From Janthinobacterium psychrotolerans (GTDB lineage: Bacteria > Pseudomonadota > Gammaproteobacteria > Burkholderiales > Burkholderiaceae_D), in assembly GCF_001677885.1 (NCBI RefSeq), contig NZ_LOCQ01000058.1, positions 62,001 through 126,000 of the forward strand: 64,000 nt of DNA, in the 5' to 3' direction. This document shows positions 20,902 through 30,546 of the stretch, piece after piece. Numbering within the stretch: position 1 is the stretch's first letter; every line of letters begins with the position of its first letter. The notes below the pieces were generated by a model. It had not been told where the DNA came from and did no database searches. It saw only the letters and a list, made by a program, of their open reading frames with translations. A program made the position numbers and the translations under genes.

Positions 20902-21320
20902 AAATGTTCGCCGCCATCGTCTTGCTGGCAGCCACCAGTGCCGCCAGCGCGCAGACCGTCTACAAATGCGTGCAGAACGGCCAGACCAGCTACAGCGAAA
21001 CGCCGTGCGCGGCCGGCCAGTTGCAGATCATCGAGGTGCCGCCACCGCCGCCCGTCGTCGACAAGGGCGCGGCCACGCGCCAGCAGCGGGTCGCCAGCCA
21101 GCTCGAGTCCACGCGCAAGCAGCGCGAGGCACGCGAAGACCAGGCTCGCGCGCGTGGCGCCCAGCAGGCCGAAGTGCGTGAAAAACGCTGCGCCCAGCTG
21201 CGCCTGGAACAGAAGTGGGCGGCGCAGGACGCCGTCGGCGCCGGCGATAAAAATCGCGATGCGGCGCAGACCAAGGTGCGCCGCGCCGGTGAAAAACTCG
21301 CCATCGAATGCCTCAATTGA
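20898..21320 (+). CDS. DUF4124 secreted protein with charged coiled tail
   Basis: This 140-residue exported protein has a signal peptide (MKMFAAIVLLAATSAASA then cleavage before QT), followed by a DUF4124 segment VYKCVQNGQTSYSETPC with its two cysteines. A Pro-rich link and a long charged helix rich in Gln, Arg and Glu follow, predicted to be a coiled coil, with two more cysteines (KRCAQL and IECLN). The GTG start overlapping the previous stop is preferred to the ATG six bases later because it supplies a lysine for the signal peptide. The function of the family is unknown. Confidence 0.85.
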   Translation: MKMFAAIVLLAATSAASAQTVYKCVQNGQTSYSETPCAAGQLQIIEVPPPPPVVDKGAATRQQRVASQLESTRKQREAREDQARARGAQQAEVREKRCAQLRLEQKWAAQDAVGAGDKNRDAAQTKVRRAGEKLAIECLN

Positions 21321-23914
21321 GCGGGAAGCCCTTGGCTCCTTGCGCTCCTTCCTCGCGCCGCATGCTGTCGCGCTGGCTGCTGCTCGGTGAATGGCGCGCC
21401 CACCCGGTGCGCGCGCTGGTCGCCATCCTGGCCATTACCATCGGCGTGGCGCTGGGCTTTGCGATCCACCTGATCAATGCGGCCGCATTCAACGAGTTTT
21501 CCAGCGCCGTGAAAAGCCTGTCCGGCCAGGCCGACGTGCAGGTGGCCGGGCGCGAAGCGCTGTTCGATGAAAACATCTATCCGCAGCTGGCGCAGCGCGA
21601 CGGCGTGGCGGTCGCCTCGCCGGTGCTCGACCTGCAGGTCGGCGTCGTCGATGGCCCGGACAAGAGTGGCGAGCCGCTGCATGTGCTGGCGTTCGACGTA
21701 TTTCGCGTCGGCTTTATCTCGCCCGACCTGATCGGCTCAGCCGATAATGGCCAGCCCTTCGACACCCTGGCCGATGACGCGATCTTTTTATCGCCGGCGG
21801 CGCAGCGCTGGCTCAATCTCAAGGAAGGCGGCCAACTGGCGCTGCGCGCCGGCACCGGCAGCGTGACGCTGCGCATGGCCGGGTCATTGCAACGCGCGCG
21901 CGCCGGCCAGCGCCTGGCCGTGATGGATATCGGCGCGGCCCAGTGGCGCTTCGGCAAGCTGGGCCAGCTGTCGCGCATCGAGCTGAAACTGCGCAATGGC
22001 GTCAACCGCGACGCCTTCCAGGCGGCGCTGGCGCGCGACCTGGAAGCACGGTATCCGGGCCGTTTCAGCGTCAGCCAGCCCAACGATGAAAACCAGAACA
22101 GCCGCAACAACAACCTCAGCCGCGCCTACCGCGTCAACCTGACCGTGCTGGCGCTGGTCGCCCTGTTCACCGGCGCGTTCCTGGTGTTTTCCACCCAGGC
22201 CTTGTCGGTGATACGCCGGCGCAGCCAGTTCGCGCTGCTGCGCGTGCTGGGCATGGAGCGCGCCAGCCTGCTGCGCCAGGTGCTGCTCGAAGGCGCCAGC
22301 CTCGGTGTGGTCGGCTCGGCGCTGGGCATTGCCTGCGGCTACGCGCTGGCGGCCGTGGCGCTGCGCTTTTTTGGCGGCGACCTGGGCGCCGGTTACTTTG
22401 CGGGCGTGCAGCCCGAAGTGCAGTTCACGCCTGTCGCCGCGTTGGTGTATTTTGCGCTGGGCCTGGGCGTGGCCCTGCTGGGCTGCGCAGCGCCTGCGCT
22501 GGAAGCGGCGCGCGCGGCGCCGGCCATCGCCTTGAAGTCGGGCAGCGAAGAAGCGGTGACCACCCGCCTGGCGAAAAGCTGGCCGGCGCTGGCCTGCCTG
22601 CTGCTGGCCGGTGTGTTGAGCCAGCTGCCGCCGGTGTTCGAGCTGCCGCTGTTCGGTTACCTGTCGATCGCCCTGCTGCTGATCGGCGCCATTGCGCTGA
22701 TGCCGCAACTGGCGGCGCTGGTATTTCGCTTCCTGCACCGCGCCTGGCTGCGCACGGCCATGAGCGGCCGCTTGCCGGTGATCAGCCTGACGCTGGCGCG
22801 CCTGGCCAATGCCTCGGGCCAGGCCGGCATCGCGCTGGGCGGCGTGCTGTCGAGCTTTAGCCTGATGGTGGCGATGGCCATCATGGTGTCGAGTTTTCGC
22901 GTCTCGGTCGACGACTGGCTGCTGCAGGTGCTGCCGGCCGATGTCTATGCACGCACGGCCGCCGCCGGCAGCACCGCAGGCATGAATCCGCGCGAGCAGA
23001 CCCTGATCGCCGCCCTGCCCGGCGTGGCCAAGGTCGATTTCCAGCGCCTGCGCAGCATGTCGCTGGCCCCCGACCGCCCCAATGTGGTGCTGATCGCGCG
23101 GCCGGTCAACCTGCAGGACCCGGGCAAGAGCCTGGTACTGGTGGGCGACAGCCTGCCGGTGCCCGCCGGCGCCAGCCCCGTATGGCTGTCCGAGGCGGCC
23201 GCCGACCTGTACAACCGCAAGCCCGGCCAGCGGATCGACCTGCCGCTGGCCGGCGGCCTGCATTCCTTCTTCGTGGCCGGCATCTGGCGCGACTATGCGC
23301 GTTCCAGCGGGGCTATCCAGATGCCGCTGGACGCCTACCGCGCCATGACGCGCGACATGGATGTCAGCGACGCGGCCATCTGGCTGGCCAAGGGAGTCTC
23401 CGCCGAGCAGTTGAAGCAAGCCTTGAAAACCCTGCCCTTTGGCGACAGCCTCGAAGTGTCGGAGACCTCCGCGATCAGGGCGCTGAGCCTGCAAATCTTT
23501 GACCGCAGCTTTGCCGTCACCTATCTGTTAGAGGCGATCGCCATCGTGATCGGCCTGTTCGGCGTGGCCGCCACGTTTTCCGCGCAGACCCTGGCGCGGG
23601 CGCGCGAGTTCGGCATGCTGCGCCATGTGGGCGTGACGCGCGGGCAGATCCTTGGTATTTTGGCCTTCGAGGGCGGCGCGCTGACGGCGCTGGGCATCGC
23701 CACCGGTTTTGTGCTGGGCCTGTTGATCAGCTTTGTGCTGGTGTTTGTCGTCAACCCGCAATCGTTCCACTGGACCATGCAGCTGCACCTGCCCTGGCCC
23801 TTGATCGCCACCGTGGCCGGCGCGCTGCTGGCGGCCGCCGCCGCCACGGCGCTGGTCTCCGGCCGCCAGGCGCTGTCCGGTGGTCCCATCCGCGCCGTCA
23901 GGGAGGACTGGTAA
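21308..23914 (+). CDS. FtsX-like ABC transporter permease
   Basis: This is an 868-residue permease with two FtsX-like units. The first has an N-terminal transmembrane helix (VRALVAILAITIGVALGFAIHL), a large periplasmic MacB-type region and a cluster of helices near residues 275-400. The second has a comparable layout ending with LEAIAIVIGLFGVAATFSA and the C-terminal GGPIRAVREDW. Such permeases pair with a LolD-like ATPase and move lipids or lipoproteins or transmit mechanical force. No ATPase gene is adjacent, which is unusual. It overlaps the DUF4124 gene by 13 bases; a start at 21362 would give 850 residues. The next gene, a CrtC/AttH-like protein, overlaps its stop, a pairing seen in other bacteria. 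Confidence 0.9.
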   Translation: MPQLSGKPLAPCAPSSRRMLSRWLLLGEWRAHPVRALVAILAITIGVALGFAIHLINAAAFNEFSSAVKSLSGQADVQVAGREALFDENIYPQLAQRDGVAVASPVLDLQVGVVDGPDKSGEPLHVLAFDVFRVGFISPDLIGSADNGQPFDTLADDAIFLSPAAQRWLNLKEGGQLALRAGTGSVTLRMAGSLQRARAGQRLAVMDIGAAQWRFGKLGQLSRIELKLRNGVNRDAFQAALARDLEARYPGRFSVSQPNDENQNSRNNNLSRAYRVNLTVLALVALFTGAFLVFSTQALSVIRRRSQFALLRVLGMERASLLRQVLLEGASLGVVGSALGIACGYALAAVALRFFGGDLGAGYFAGVQPEVQFTPVAALVYFALGLGVALLGCAAPALEAARAAPAIALKSGSEEAVTTRLAKSWPALACLLLAGVLSQLPPVFELPLFGYLSIALLLIGAIALMPQLAALVFRFLHRAWLRTAMSGRLPVISLTLARLANASGQAGIALGGVLSSFSLMVAMAIMVSSFRVSVDDWLLQVLPADVYARTAAAGSTAGMNPREQTLIAALPGVAKVDFQRLRSMSLAPDRPNVVLIARPVNLQDPGKSLVLVGDSLPVPAGASPVWLSEAAADLYNRKPGQRIDLPLAGGLHSFFVAGIWRDYARSSGAIQMPLDAYRAMTRDMDVSDAAIWLAKGVSAEQLKQALKTLPFGDSLEVSETSAIRALSLQIFDRSFAVTYLLEAIAIVIGLFGVAATFSAQTLARAREFGMLRHVGVTRGQILGILAFEGGALTALGIATGFVLGLLISFVLVFVVNPQSFHWTMQLHLPWPLIATVAGALLAAAAATALVSGRQALSGGPIRAVREDW

Positions 23915-24990
23915 TGCGCCGTCTGTTTGTATTGTTGATCGCCCTGGCCCTGCCAGTGTTTGCCGCGCCGCCGGCCTTTGCCCCCGTCACGCCGCTGGCC
24001 GCCGGCCAGTCCTTGAAACTGCCGCATGATTTCGGTGCCCACCCCGCCTACAAGACGGAATGGTGGTACGCCACCGGCTGGGTAAAAACGGCCAGCGGCG
24101 AACAGCTGGGCTACCAGGTGACGTTTTTTCGCAGCGCCACCGGCTTTGACGCCGACAACCCCAGTGCGTTCGCACCGAAGCAGCTGATCATCGGCCATGC
24201 GGCGCTGTCGGACCCGAAAGTGGGCAAGCTGCTGCACGATGAAAAAAGCGCGCGCGAGGGCTTTGGCCTGGCTTACGCCAAGGTCGGCGACACGGACGTG
24301 AAACTCGACGACTGGCGCATGCGGCGCGACCAGGACGGCAGCTACCGGGTCAGCCTGGCGGCGCGCGACTTCAACCTGCAACTGCGGCTGGCGCCGACCC
24401 AGCCCGAGCTGCTGCAGGGTGAAAACGGCTTTTCGCGCAAGGGTCCGCAGGCTAGCCAGGCCAGCTATTACTACAGCGTGCCACAGCTTGCGACCAGCGG
24501 CACCATCGCCCGCGCGGGCGGCAAGAGCGAGGCGGTGACCGGCACCACCTGGCTCGACCATGAGTGGTCGAGCCAGGTGCTGGACGAAAACGCCAGCGGC
24601 TGGAACTGGATCGGTGCCAACCTTGACGACGGCGGCGCCCTGATGGCCTTCCAGATCCGCAGCAAGACAGGTGCTAAACTATGGGCCCATGCCAGCTGGC
24701 GCGATGCGCAGGGCAAGGTGACGCAGTTCGCGCCCGGCGAAGTCGATTTCACGCCCACGCAGCTGTGGCGGTCGCCGCGCACCAGGGCCGAATACCCGGT
24801 CGCCACCGAGATACGCACCGGGTCGACGCGCTGGCAGATCACGCCGCTGCAGCCGGACCAGGAACTCGATTCGCGCCGCTCCACCGGCGCCGTCTACTGG
24901 GAAGGCGCGGTGACAGTGAAGCGCGACGGCCGGCCGGCCGGCCACGCCTATCTGGAAATGACGGGGTATGTGGCGCCGATGAAACTGTAG
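23914..24990 (+). CDS. Secreted lipocalin-like CrtC/AttH domain protein
   Basis: This 358-residue exported protein has a signal peptide (MRRLFVLLIALALPVFA) and a duplicated lipocalin-like beta-barrel of the carotenoid 1,2-hydratase/AttH family. Hallmarks are FGAHPAYKTEWWYATGWV early on, QASYYYSVPQL, and GTTWLDHEWSSQVL..GWNWIGANLDDGGALMAFQIR in the middle. Relatives next to FtsX-like permeases are thought to handle hydrophobic molecules in the periplasm. A carotenoid role is not supported by the context. Its start codon overlaps the stop of the permease gene by one base, so the two proteins likely work together. Confidence 0.9.
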   Translation: MRRLFVLLIALALPVFAAPPAFAPVTPLAAGQSLKLPHDFGAHPAYKTEWWYATGWVKTASGEQLGYQVTFFRSATGFDADNPSAFAPKQLIIGHAALSDPKVGKLLHDEKSAREGFGLAYAKVGDTDVKLDDWRMRRDQDGSYRVSLAARDFNLQLRLAPTQPELLQGENGFSRKGPQASQASYYYSVPQLATSGTIARAGGKSEAVTGTTWLDHEWSSQVLDENASGWNWIGANLDDGGALMAFQIRSKTGAKLWAHASWRDAQGKVTQFAPGEVDFTPTQLWRSPRTRAEYPVATEIRTGSTRWQITPLQPDQELDSRRSTGAVYWEGAVTVKRDGRPAGHAYLEMTGYVAPMKL

Positions 24991-25008
24991 GAAGCCAGGA
25001 AATGCCGA

Positions 25009-25031
25009 GGCAAGACCTGACAGGTCTTGCC
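25009..25031. terminator. Perfect inverted repeat after the wrbA run
   Basis: GGCAAGACCTG and CAGGTCTTGCC form an 11-base perfect stem with a one-base centre (a three- to five-base loop in practice), 18 bases after the stop of the CrtC/AttH gene. There is no T run, so a classical intrinsic terminator is not certain. It may instead be a boundary hairpin protecting the 3' end. Confidence 0.55.
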
Positions 25032-25066
25032 CCGGATCAGGAATAAGTAAATCAAAGCGAAAACCA

Positions 25067-26914
<1,848 letters not shown>

Positions 26915-26922
26915 GTGCCGCC

Positions 26923-27594
26923 ATGAACGCTTTTTTCCACGCCAGCCTGGGCATTACCGACTTCTGGACTTTTTTGCTCGGCACGGTCTTTATCGTGATC
27001 CTGCCCGGCCCCAATTCGATGTATGTGCTGTCGGTGGCCGCCCAGCGCGGCGTGCGGCCGGCCTACCAGGGCGCTGGCGGCATCTTCCTCGGCGACCTGA
27101 TTTTGATGGTGCTGTCGGCCTGCGGCGTGGCGTCCCTGCTCAAAGCCAGCCCTGCCCTGTTTTATGTGGTCAAGTACATCGGCGCGGCCTACCTGGGCTG
27201 GATCGGCCTGCAAATGCTGCTGGGCTGCTGGCGCAAGCTGCGCGCAAAAGAATCCACGGAAACGGCTGCCGCAGCGCCGGTGACGCAGAAGGAAAGCAAT
27301 CCGTTTCGCAAGGCGCTGATCATCAGCCTGATGAACCCGAAGGCGATCCTGTTCTTCATCTCCTTCTTTATCCAGTTCGTCGATCCGAAGTTTGCCGCGC
27401 CGGCGCTGTCATTTGTCGGCCTGGGCCTGATCTGCCAGGTGCTCAGTTTTACCTACCTGACCGCCATCATCTTCCTCGGCGCGCGGCTGGCCCAGACCTT
27501 CCGCCGCCGTCGCCGCCTGTCGGCCGGCATGGGCGGCGGCGTGGGCGCCATGTTTATCGGCTTTGGCGCGAAACTGGCCACCGCCACCTTGTAA
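26923..27594 (+). CDS. LysE/LeuE-family amino-acid exporter
   Basis: This 223-residue inner-membrane protein has six predicted helices and the LysE/RhtB family pattern: FLLGTVFIVILPGPNSMYVLS near the start, GIFLGDLILMVLSACGVASLL, KYIGAAYLGWIGLQMLLG, and the FRKALIISLMNPKAILFFISFFIQF block. The PGPN and NPKA motifs suit the LeuE/RhtB branch that exports neutral amino acids. An enzyme of the threonine-aldolase fold follows 15 bases later, which may point to a substrate such as threonine or a related hydroxy-amino acid. That link is inferred only from position. Confidence 0.92.
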   Translation: MNAFFHASLGITDFWTFLLGTVFIVILPGPNSMYVLSVAAQRGVRPAYQGAGGIFLGDLILMVLSACGVASLLKASPALFYVVKYIGAAYLGWIGLQMLLGCWRKLRAKESTETAAAAPVTQKESNPFRKALIISLMNPKAILFFISFFIQFVDPKFAAPALSFVGLGLICQVLSFTYLTAIIFLGARLAQTFRRRRRLSAGMGGGVGAMFIGFGAKLATATL

Positions 27595-27609
27595 GCCACG
27601 GAGTTTCGC

Positions 27610-28689
27610 ATGACCGATCTTGAACTGCGCCAGCGCTGCCATACGATCTTGCCGGGCCAGCGCCAGCCCACGCCCGCCGCCACCTTTGCCGCCATGGCCG
27701 CCTGGTGCGAGGCCAACGAGGTGGCGCACGATACCTATGGCGAGGGTGCGCTGATCGAAGCGTTCGAAAACAAGATCGCCAAGCTGCTGGGTTTTGAAGC
27801 GGCTGTCTTCTGCATCACCGGCACCATGACCCAGGTCACCGCGCTGCGCCTGGCCTGCCAGGACCGCGGCTCGCGCCTGGTGGCCCTGCACCCGACCTCG
27901 CATATCCTGCGCCACGAACGCGGCAACCATGAACTGCTCGACCATTTCAAGGCCCTGTTCATAGGCGATGCGCACCGGCCCTGGATGGTGGACGACTTGC
28001 GCGCCGTGCCCGATGCCCTGGCTGCGGCGCAGGTGGAGTTGCCGATGCGCGAGATCGGCGGCCAGTGCCCGTCGTGGAATGAGCTGAACGACATCAAGCG
28101 CCACTGCCGCGAGCACAATATCCATCTGCACATGGATGGCGCGCGCCTGTGGGAGGCGCAAGCCGGTTTCGGCCAGCCTTTGGCGTCGATTTGCGACGGC
28201 TTCGATTCGGTCTATGTGTCGCTGTACAAGGGCATTGCGGGACTGGGCGGCGCCGTGCTGGCCGGTAGCCCGGCGTTTGTCGCCAGGGCGCGCGCCTGGT
28301 TCCACCGCCAGGGCGGCAATATCGTGCACCGCACGCCGTATGTGGTGGCCGCCGCGATGCAGTTCGACGCACGCATCGCCGCCATGCCGCGCTACTTTGC
28401 GCGCACGCAGTGGCTGTATCAGGTACTGAAGGATTATCCGGCGATCGCCGTCAATCCGGCCCGCCCGCAAGCCAATATGCTGCACCTGCATCTGCCTGTG
28501 TCGCGCGAACGGGCGATCGCGATCCGCAACCAGGTGGCCGAGGAACACGGCATCTGGCTGTTCGGCCGCGCCAGCCATGCGGCGCTGCCGGAGCATAGCG
28601 TGGTGGAATGGTATGTGGGGGATCAGTTGCTGGAGATGCCAGACGAAACTGTGCGACAAGCTCTGGATTTGCTGGTTCAGGGATTCTAG
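27610..28689 (+). CDS. Threonine aldolase / beta-eliminating lyase family enzyme
   Basis: This 359-residue PLP enzyme has the threonine-aldolase fold. The PLP lysine is Lys207 in SLYKGIAGLGGAVL, and the aspartate that binds the pyridine nitrogen lies in LHMDGARLWEA. The early segment HDTYGEGALIEAFENKIAKLLG corresponds to the family's substrate and cofactor loop. Low-specificity aldolases cleave L-threonine or allo-threonine to glycine and acetaldehyde. The length and motifs fit, but the branch could prefer another beta-hydroxy amino acid. It is the third gene of a likely operon with the ABC exporter and the LysE-family exporter. GGAG lies 9 bases upstream of the ATG. Confidence 0.85.
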   Translation: MTDLELRQRCHTILPGQRQPTPAATFAAMAAWCEANEVAHDTYGEGALIEAFENKIAKLLGFEAAVFCITGTMTQVTALRLACQDRGSRLVALHPTSHILRHERGNHELLDHFKALFIGDAHRPWMVDDLRAVPDALAAAQVELPMREIGGQCPSWNELNDIKRHCREHNIHLHMDGARLWEAQAGFGQPLASICDGFDSVYVSLYKGIAGLGGAVLAGSPAFVARARAWFHRQGGNIVHRTPYVVAAAMQFDARIAAMPRYFARTQWLYQVLKDYPAIAVNPARPQANMLHLHLPVSRERAIAIRNQVAEEHGIWLFGRASHAALPEHSVVEWYVGDQLLEMPDETVRQALDLLVQGF

Positions 28690-28792
28690 AACGAAAAAAA
28701 CCCGCGCAGGCTGGTACCGTCAAGTTAGCCCCCTACGCCACCAGCACACCTGCAAAGCGAATTAAAATCCGAGCCGCTCGCACAGGCCTATC
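28690..28792. other. Spacer after the threonine-aldolase-like gene
   Basis: No gene or clear terminator is seen. The stop is followed by an A run (28694-28700), which is on the wrong side for a plus-strand terminator. The large imperfect palindrome at 28793-28915 follows directly. Confidence 0.3.
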
Positions 28793-28915
28793 GGGCCAAG
28801 CGGGCCTGAAAAATGTCGAGGGCAAGGCGCAGCGACGCAGGCAGTACGAATGTACGACAAGGAAGCTGCAACGCCGCCATCGGCATTTTCTCAGGCTCGC
28901 GTCTCCGGCCCGCCA
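28793..28915. repeat. Large imperfect palindrome able to fold as one long hairpin
   Basis: The left half (from GGGCCAAGCGGGCCTGAAAA) is mirrored by the right half (TTTTCTCAGGCTCGCGTCTCC). The match continues inward through GGCGCAGCG with CTGCAACGCC to a centre GTAC-GAAT-GTAC at about 28843-28854. Total length is about 123 bases with bulges. It lies between the convergent threonine-aldolase-like gene and fadL, contains no credible gene, and could be a mobile palindromic element, a transcription barrier or a structured RNA. Confidence 0.6.
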
Positions 28916-28953
28916 TTTTTACGTTTTTACACCTCGCGCCTTTAAATGCGTCG

Positions 28954-28981
28954 GCGGGCTGAATGAGCACCATCAGCCCGC
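28954..28981 (-). terminator. Hairpin just after fadL
   Basis: GCGGGCTGA (28954-28962) and TCAGCCCGC (28973-28981) form a perfect nine-base stem with a ten-base loop, starting seven bases beyond the fadL stop on the minus strand. The following minus-strand bases are not a clean T run (only TTTAAA about ten bases on), so this is a probable but weak intrinsic terminator. Confidence 0.55.
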
Positions 28982-28987
28982 AGTCAC

Positions 28988-30421
28988 TTAAAACTTGTAG
29001 TTATAAGCGACACCCAGCAACTGCATGCGGGTTTTGAACAGGCCTCTGGTGGTTTCACCATTACCCGTGCAACCGACCGTCACCGGCGAGCAGAGATTCG
29101 TGTAATTGACGGCGGCGTCCTTGAAGTCGATGAAGCTGTAGGCCAGGTCCAGCGAGGAATTGGCGTTCAGCTTCCAGTTGGCGCCGATCGAGTATTGCAT
29201 GCGGTCGCTGTCCGGCAGTGCCGGGTGGCGCAGTTCGGCGCTGCGCACGGGCGCCTGGTCGTGGGCGATACCGGCACGCAGCAGCAGGTTCTCGCTGTAT
29301 TTGTAGTTGGTGCCCAGCGAGACGCGGTAGGTGTCCTTCCACTGCTGGCGGATGCGCTCGTCGCCTTCGGCCGTCGGCGGGAACTGGATGTCCAGGTTCT
29401 GCAGGCGCGAAGTACGGGTCCAGGTCACGTCACCCATCAGCGCCCATTTGTCGTCCATCTGGTGAAAACCGTTGATGGACAAGGTTTCCGGCGTGCGCAG
29501 TTCCACCAGCGCGCCCGAGTTGACCTTGCGCGACGCGGCGGCGATAAAGCCGTTCACGGCCGCGTTGTTCGACACCTGCGAGAAGTCCCACACGGTGTCG
29601 CCCTTGAGTTTGTGCGAGATCGACGAGCGGTAGGCGATGCCGACGCGCGTGCTTTCGGTCGGCTGGTACAGGTAGCCAAGGTTGAAGCCGAAGCCCCAGT
29701 CGTCGCCATCCATCTCGGCATGGCCATCCCTGGCGCCGCGCAGGGCCGCGCCGGCAGCTTGCGCCGCAGCCAGGCCCTGGGTGCGGGCGATATTGTTGAT
29801 GAAGGCGGTCGAGGCGGCCGGCGCGTGCTGCGCCAGAAAGGCCACGGAACCCGGCACATCGACGGCCTGGCCCAGTTCGGCCTTCATGTGTTCGGCGGTC
29901 ACGCCAAAACCGAAGGAATGATGTTCATTGGCCTTGAACGAGACCGACGGGTTCAGCGCAATGGCTTCGAGCTTGATATTGGTGATCGCGTAGCGGCCGC
30001 TCCAGTCGTTGCCGTAATCGAGCTTGGCGCCATACGGCACGAACAGGCCGGCGCCGATGGTCCACTGCTCATTGATCTTCTTGCTGGCGTACAGGGCTGG
30101 CGCAAACACGGCGTCCGGCGCGTAATCCTTGGTGGTGCCGCCGGACACGCGGTTGGTGAAGGTGCGCGAACCGGTGTCCTGAAACGTCGAATGCGGCAGC
30201 ACCAGGGTGCCGCCACCGAGCAGCTGCGTGCCTTCCAGGCGCGACATGCCGGCCGGGTTGTAGAAAATGGTCGAGGCGTCGGACGCTTCGGCGCCATTGG
30301 CGTCGGCGCTACCCTGGCCGGACACGCTTTGCGAGCCGAAGCGGTAGCCCGATGCCTGGGCGGTGGTGGACAGGCCGGCCAGTGCGGCGGCGATGAGCAG
30401 GGGCAGATACGATGGTTTCAA
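28988..30421 (-). CDS. fadL: Outer-membrane long-chain fatty acid transporter, FadL family
   Basis: This is a 477-residue outer-membrane beta-barrel of the FadL/TodX family, importing long-chain fatty acids or other hydrophobic compounds. A signal peptide (PLLIAAALAGLSTTAQA, cut before SGYRFGSQ) is followed by the family's N-terminal hatch, including the NPAGMSRLEGTQ motif. The chain ends in LLGVAYNYKF with a terminal phenylalanine, as required for barrel assembly. The start codon is TTG (30419-30421) with GAGAG about 8 bases upstream; no ATG is available that would keep the signal peptide. A 36-bp palindrome lies 44 bases upstream. An extra Cys pair (NLCSPVTVGCTG) occurs near the end. The exact substrate is unproved. 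Confidence 0.93.
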   Translation of the reverse strand: MKPSYLPLLIAAALAGLSTTAQASGYRFGSQSVSGQGSADANGAEASDASTIFYNPAGMSRLEGTQLLGGGTLVLPHSTFQDTGSRTFTNRVSGGTTKDYAPDAVFAPALYASKKINEQWTIGAGLFVPYGAKLDYGNDWSGRYAITNIKLEAIALNPSVSFKANEHHSFGFGVTAEHMKAELGQAVDVPGSVAFLAQHAPAASTAFINNIARTQGLAAAQAAGAALRGARDGHAEMDGDDWGFGFNLGYLYQPTESTRVGIAYRSSISHKLKGDTVWDFSQVSNNAAVNGFIAAASRKVNSGALVELRTPETLSINGFHQMDDKWALMGDVTWTRTSRLQNLDIQFPPTAEGDERIRQQWKDTYRVSLGTNYKYSENLLLRAGIAHDQAPVRSAELRHPALPDSDRMQYSIGANWKLNANSSLDLAYSFIDFKDAAVNYTNLCSPVTVGCTGNGETTRGLFKTRMQLLGVAYNYKF

Positions 30422-30464
30422 GTGAGTCTCTCTTTATTGTTTGGCAGGCTTGTTTTGTCTCGGG

Positions 30465-30500
30465 CATGTCAAGCGTGACGCGCGTCACGGTCGACATGCG
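30465..30500. promoter_or_regulatory. 36-bp nested palindrome upstream of fadL, probable operator
   Basis: The centre CGTGACGCGCGTCACG (30475-30490) is a perfect 16-base palindrome. It is flanked symmetrically by GCATGTC (30465-30471) and GACATGC (30494-30500), giving a 36-base palindrome with only two mismatched pairs. It sits 44 bases before the fadL start codon, overlapping the expected promoter, and looks like a site for a dimeric or tetrameric repressor. It does not resemble the FadR or PsrA sites I know. Confidence 0.6.
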
Positions 30501-30546
30501 GCAAGCATAGCCGAGTTTGGAAAAAAAAGCGAACGATCGCTCTTTT

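Noticed and set aside
23914..24990. CrtC/AttH protein as carotenoid hydratase
   Set aside because: No carotenoid genes are near, and the family as a whole is wider than CrtC. The context with an FtsX-like permease points to envelope lipids.
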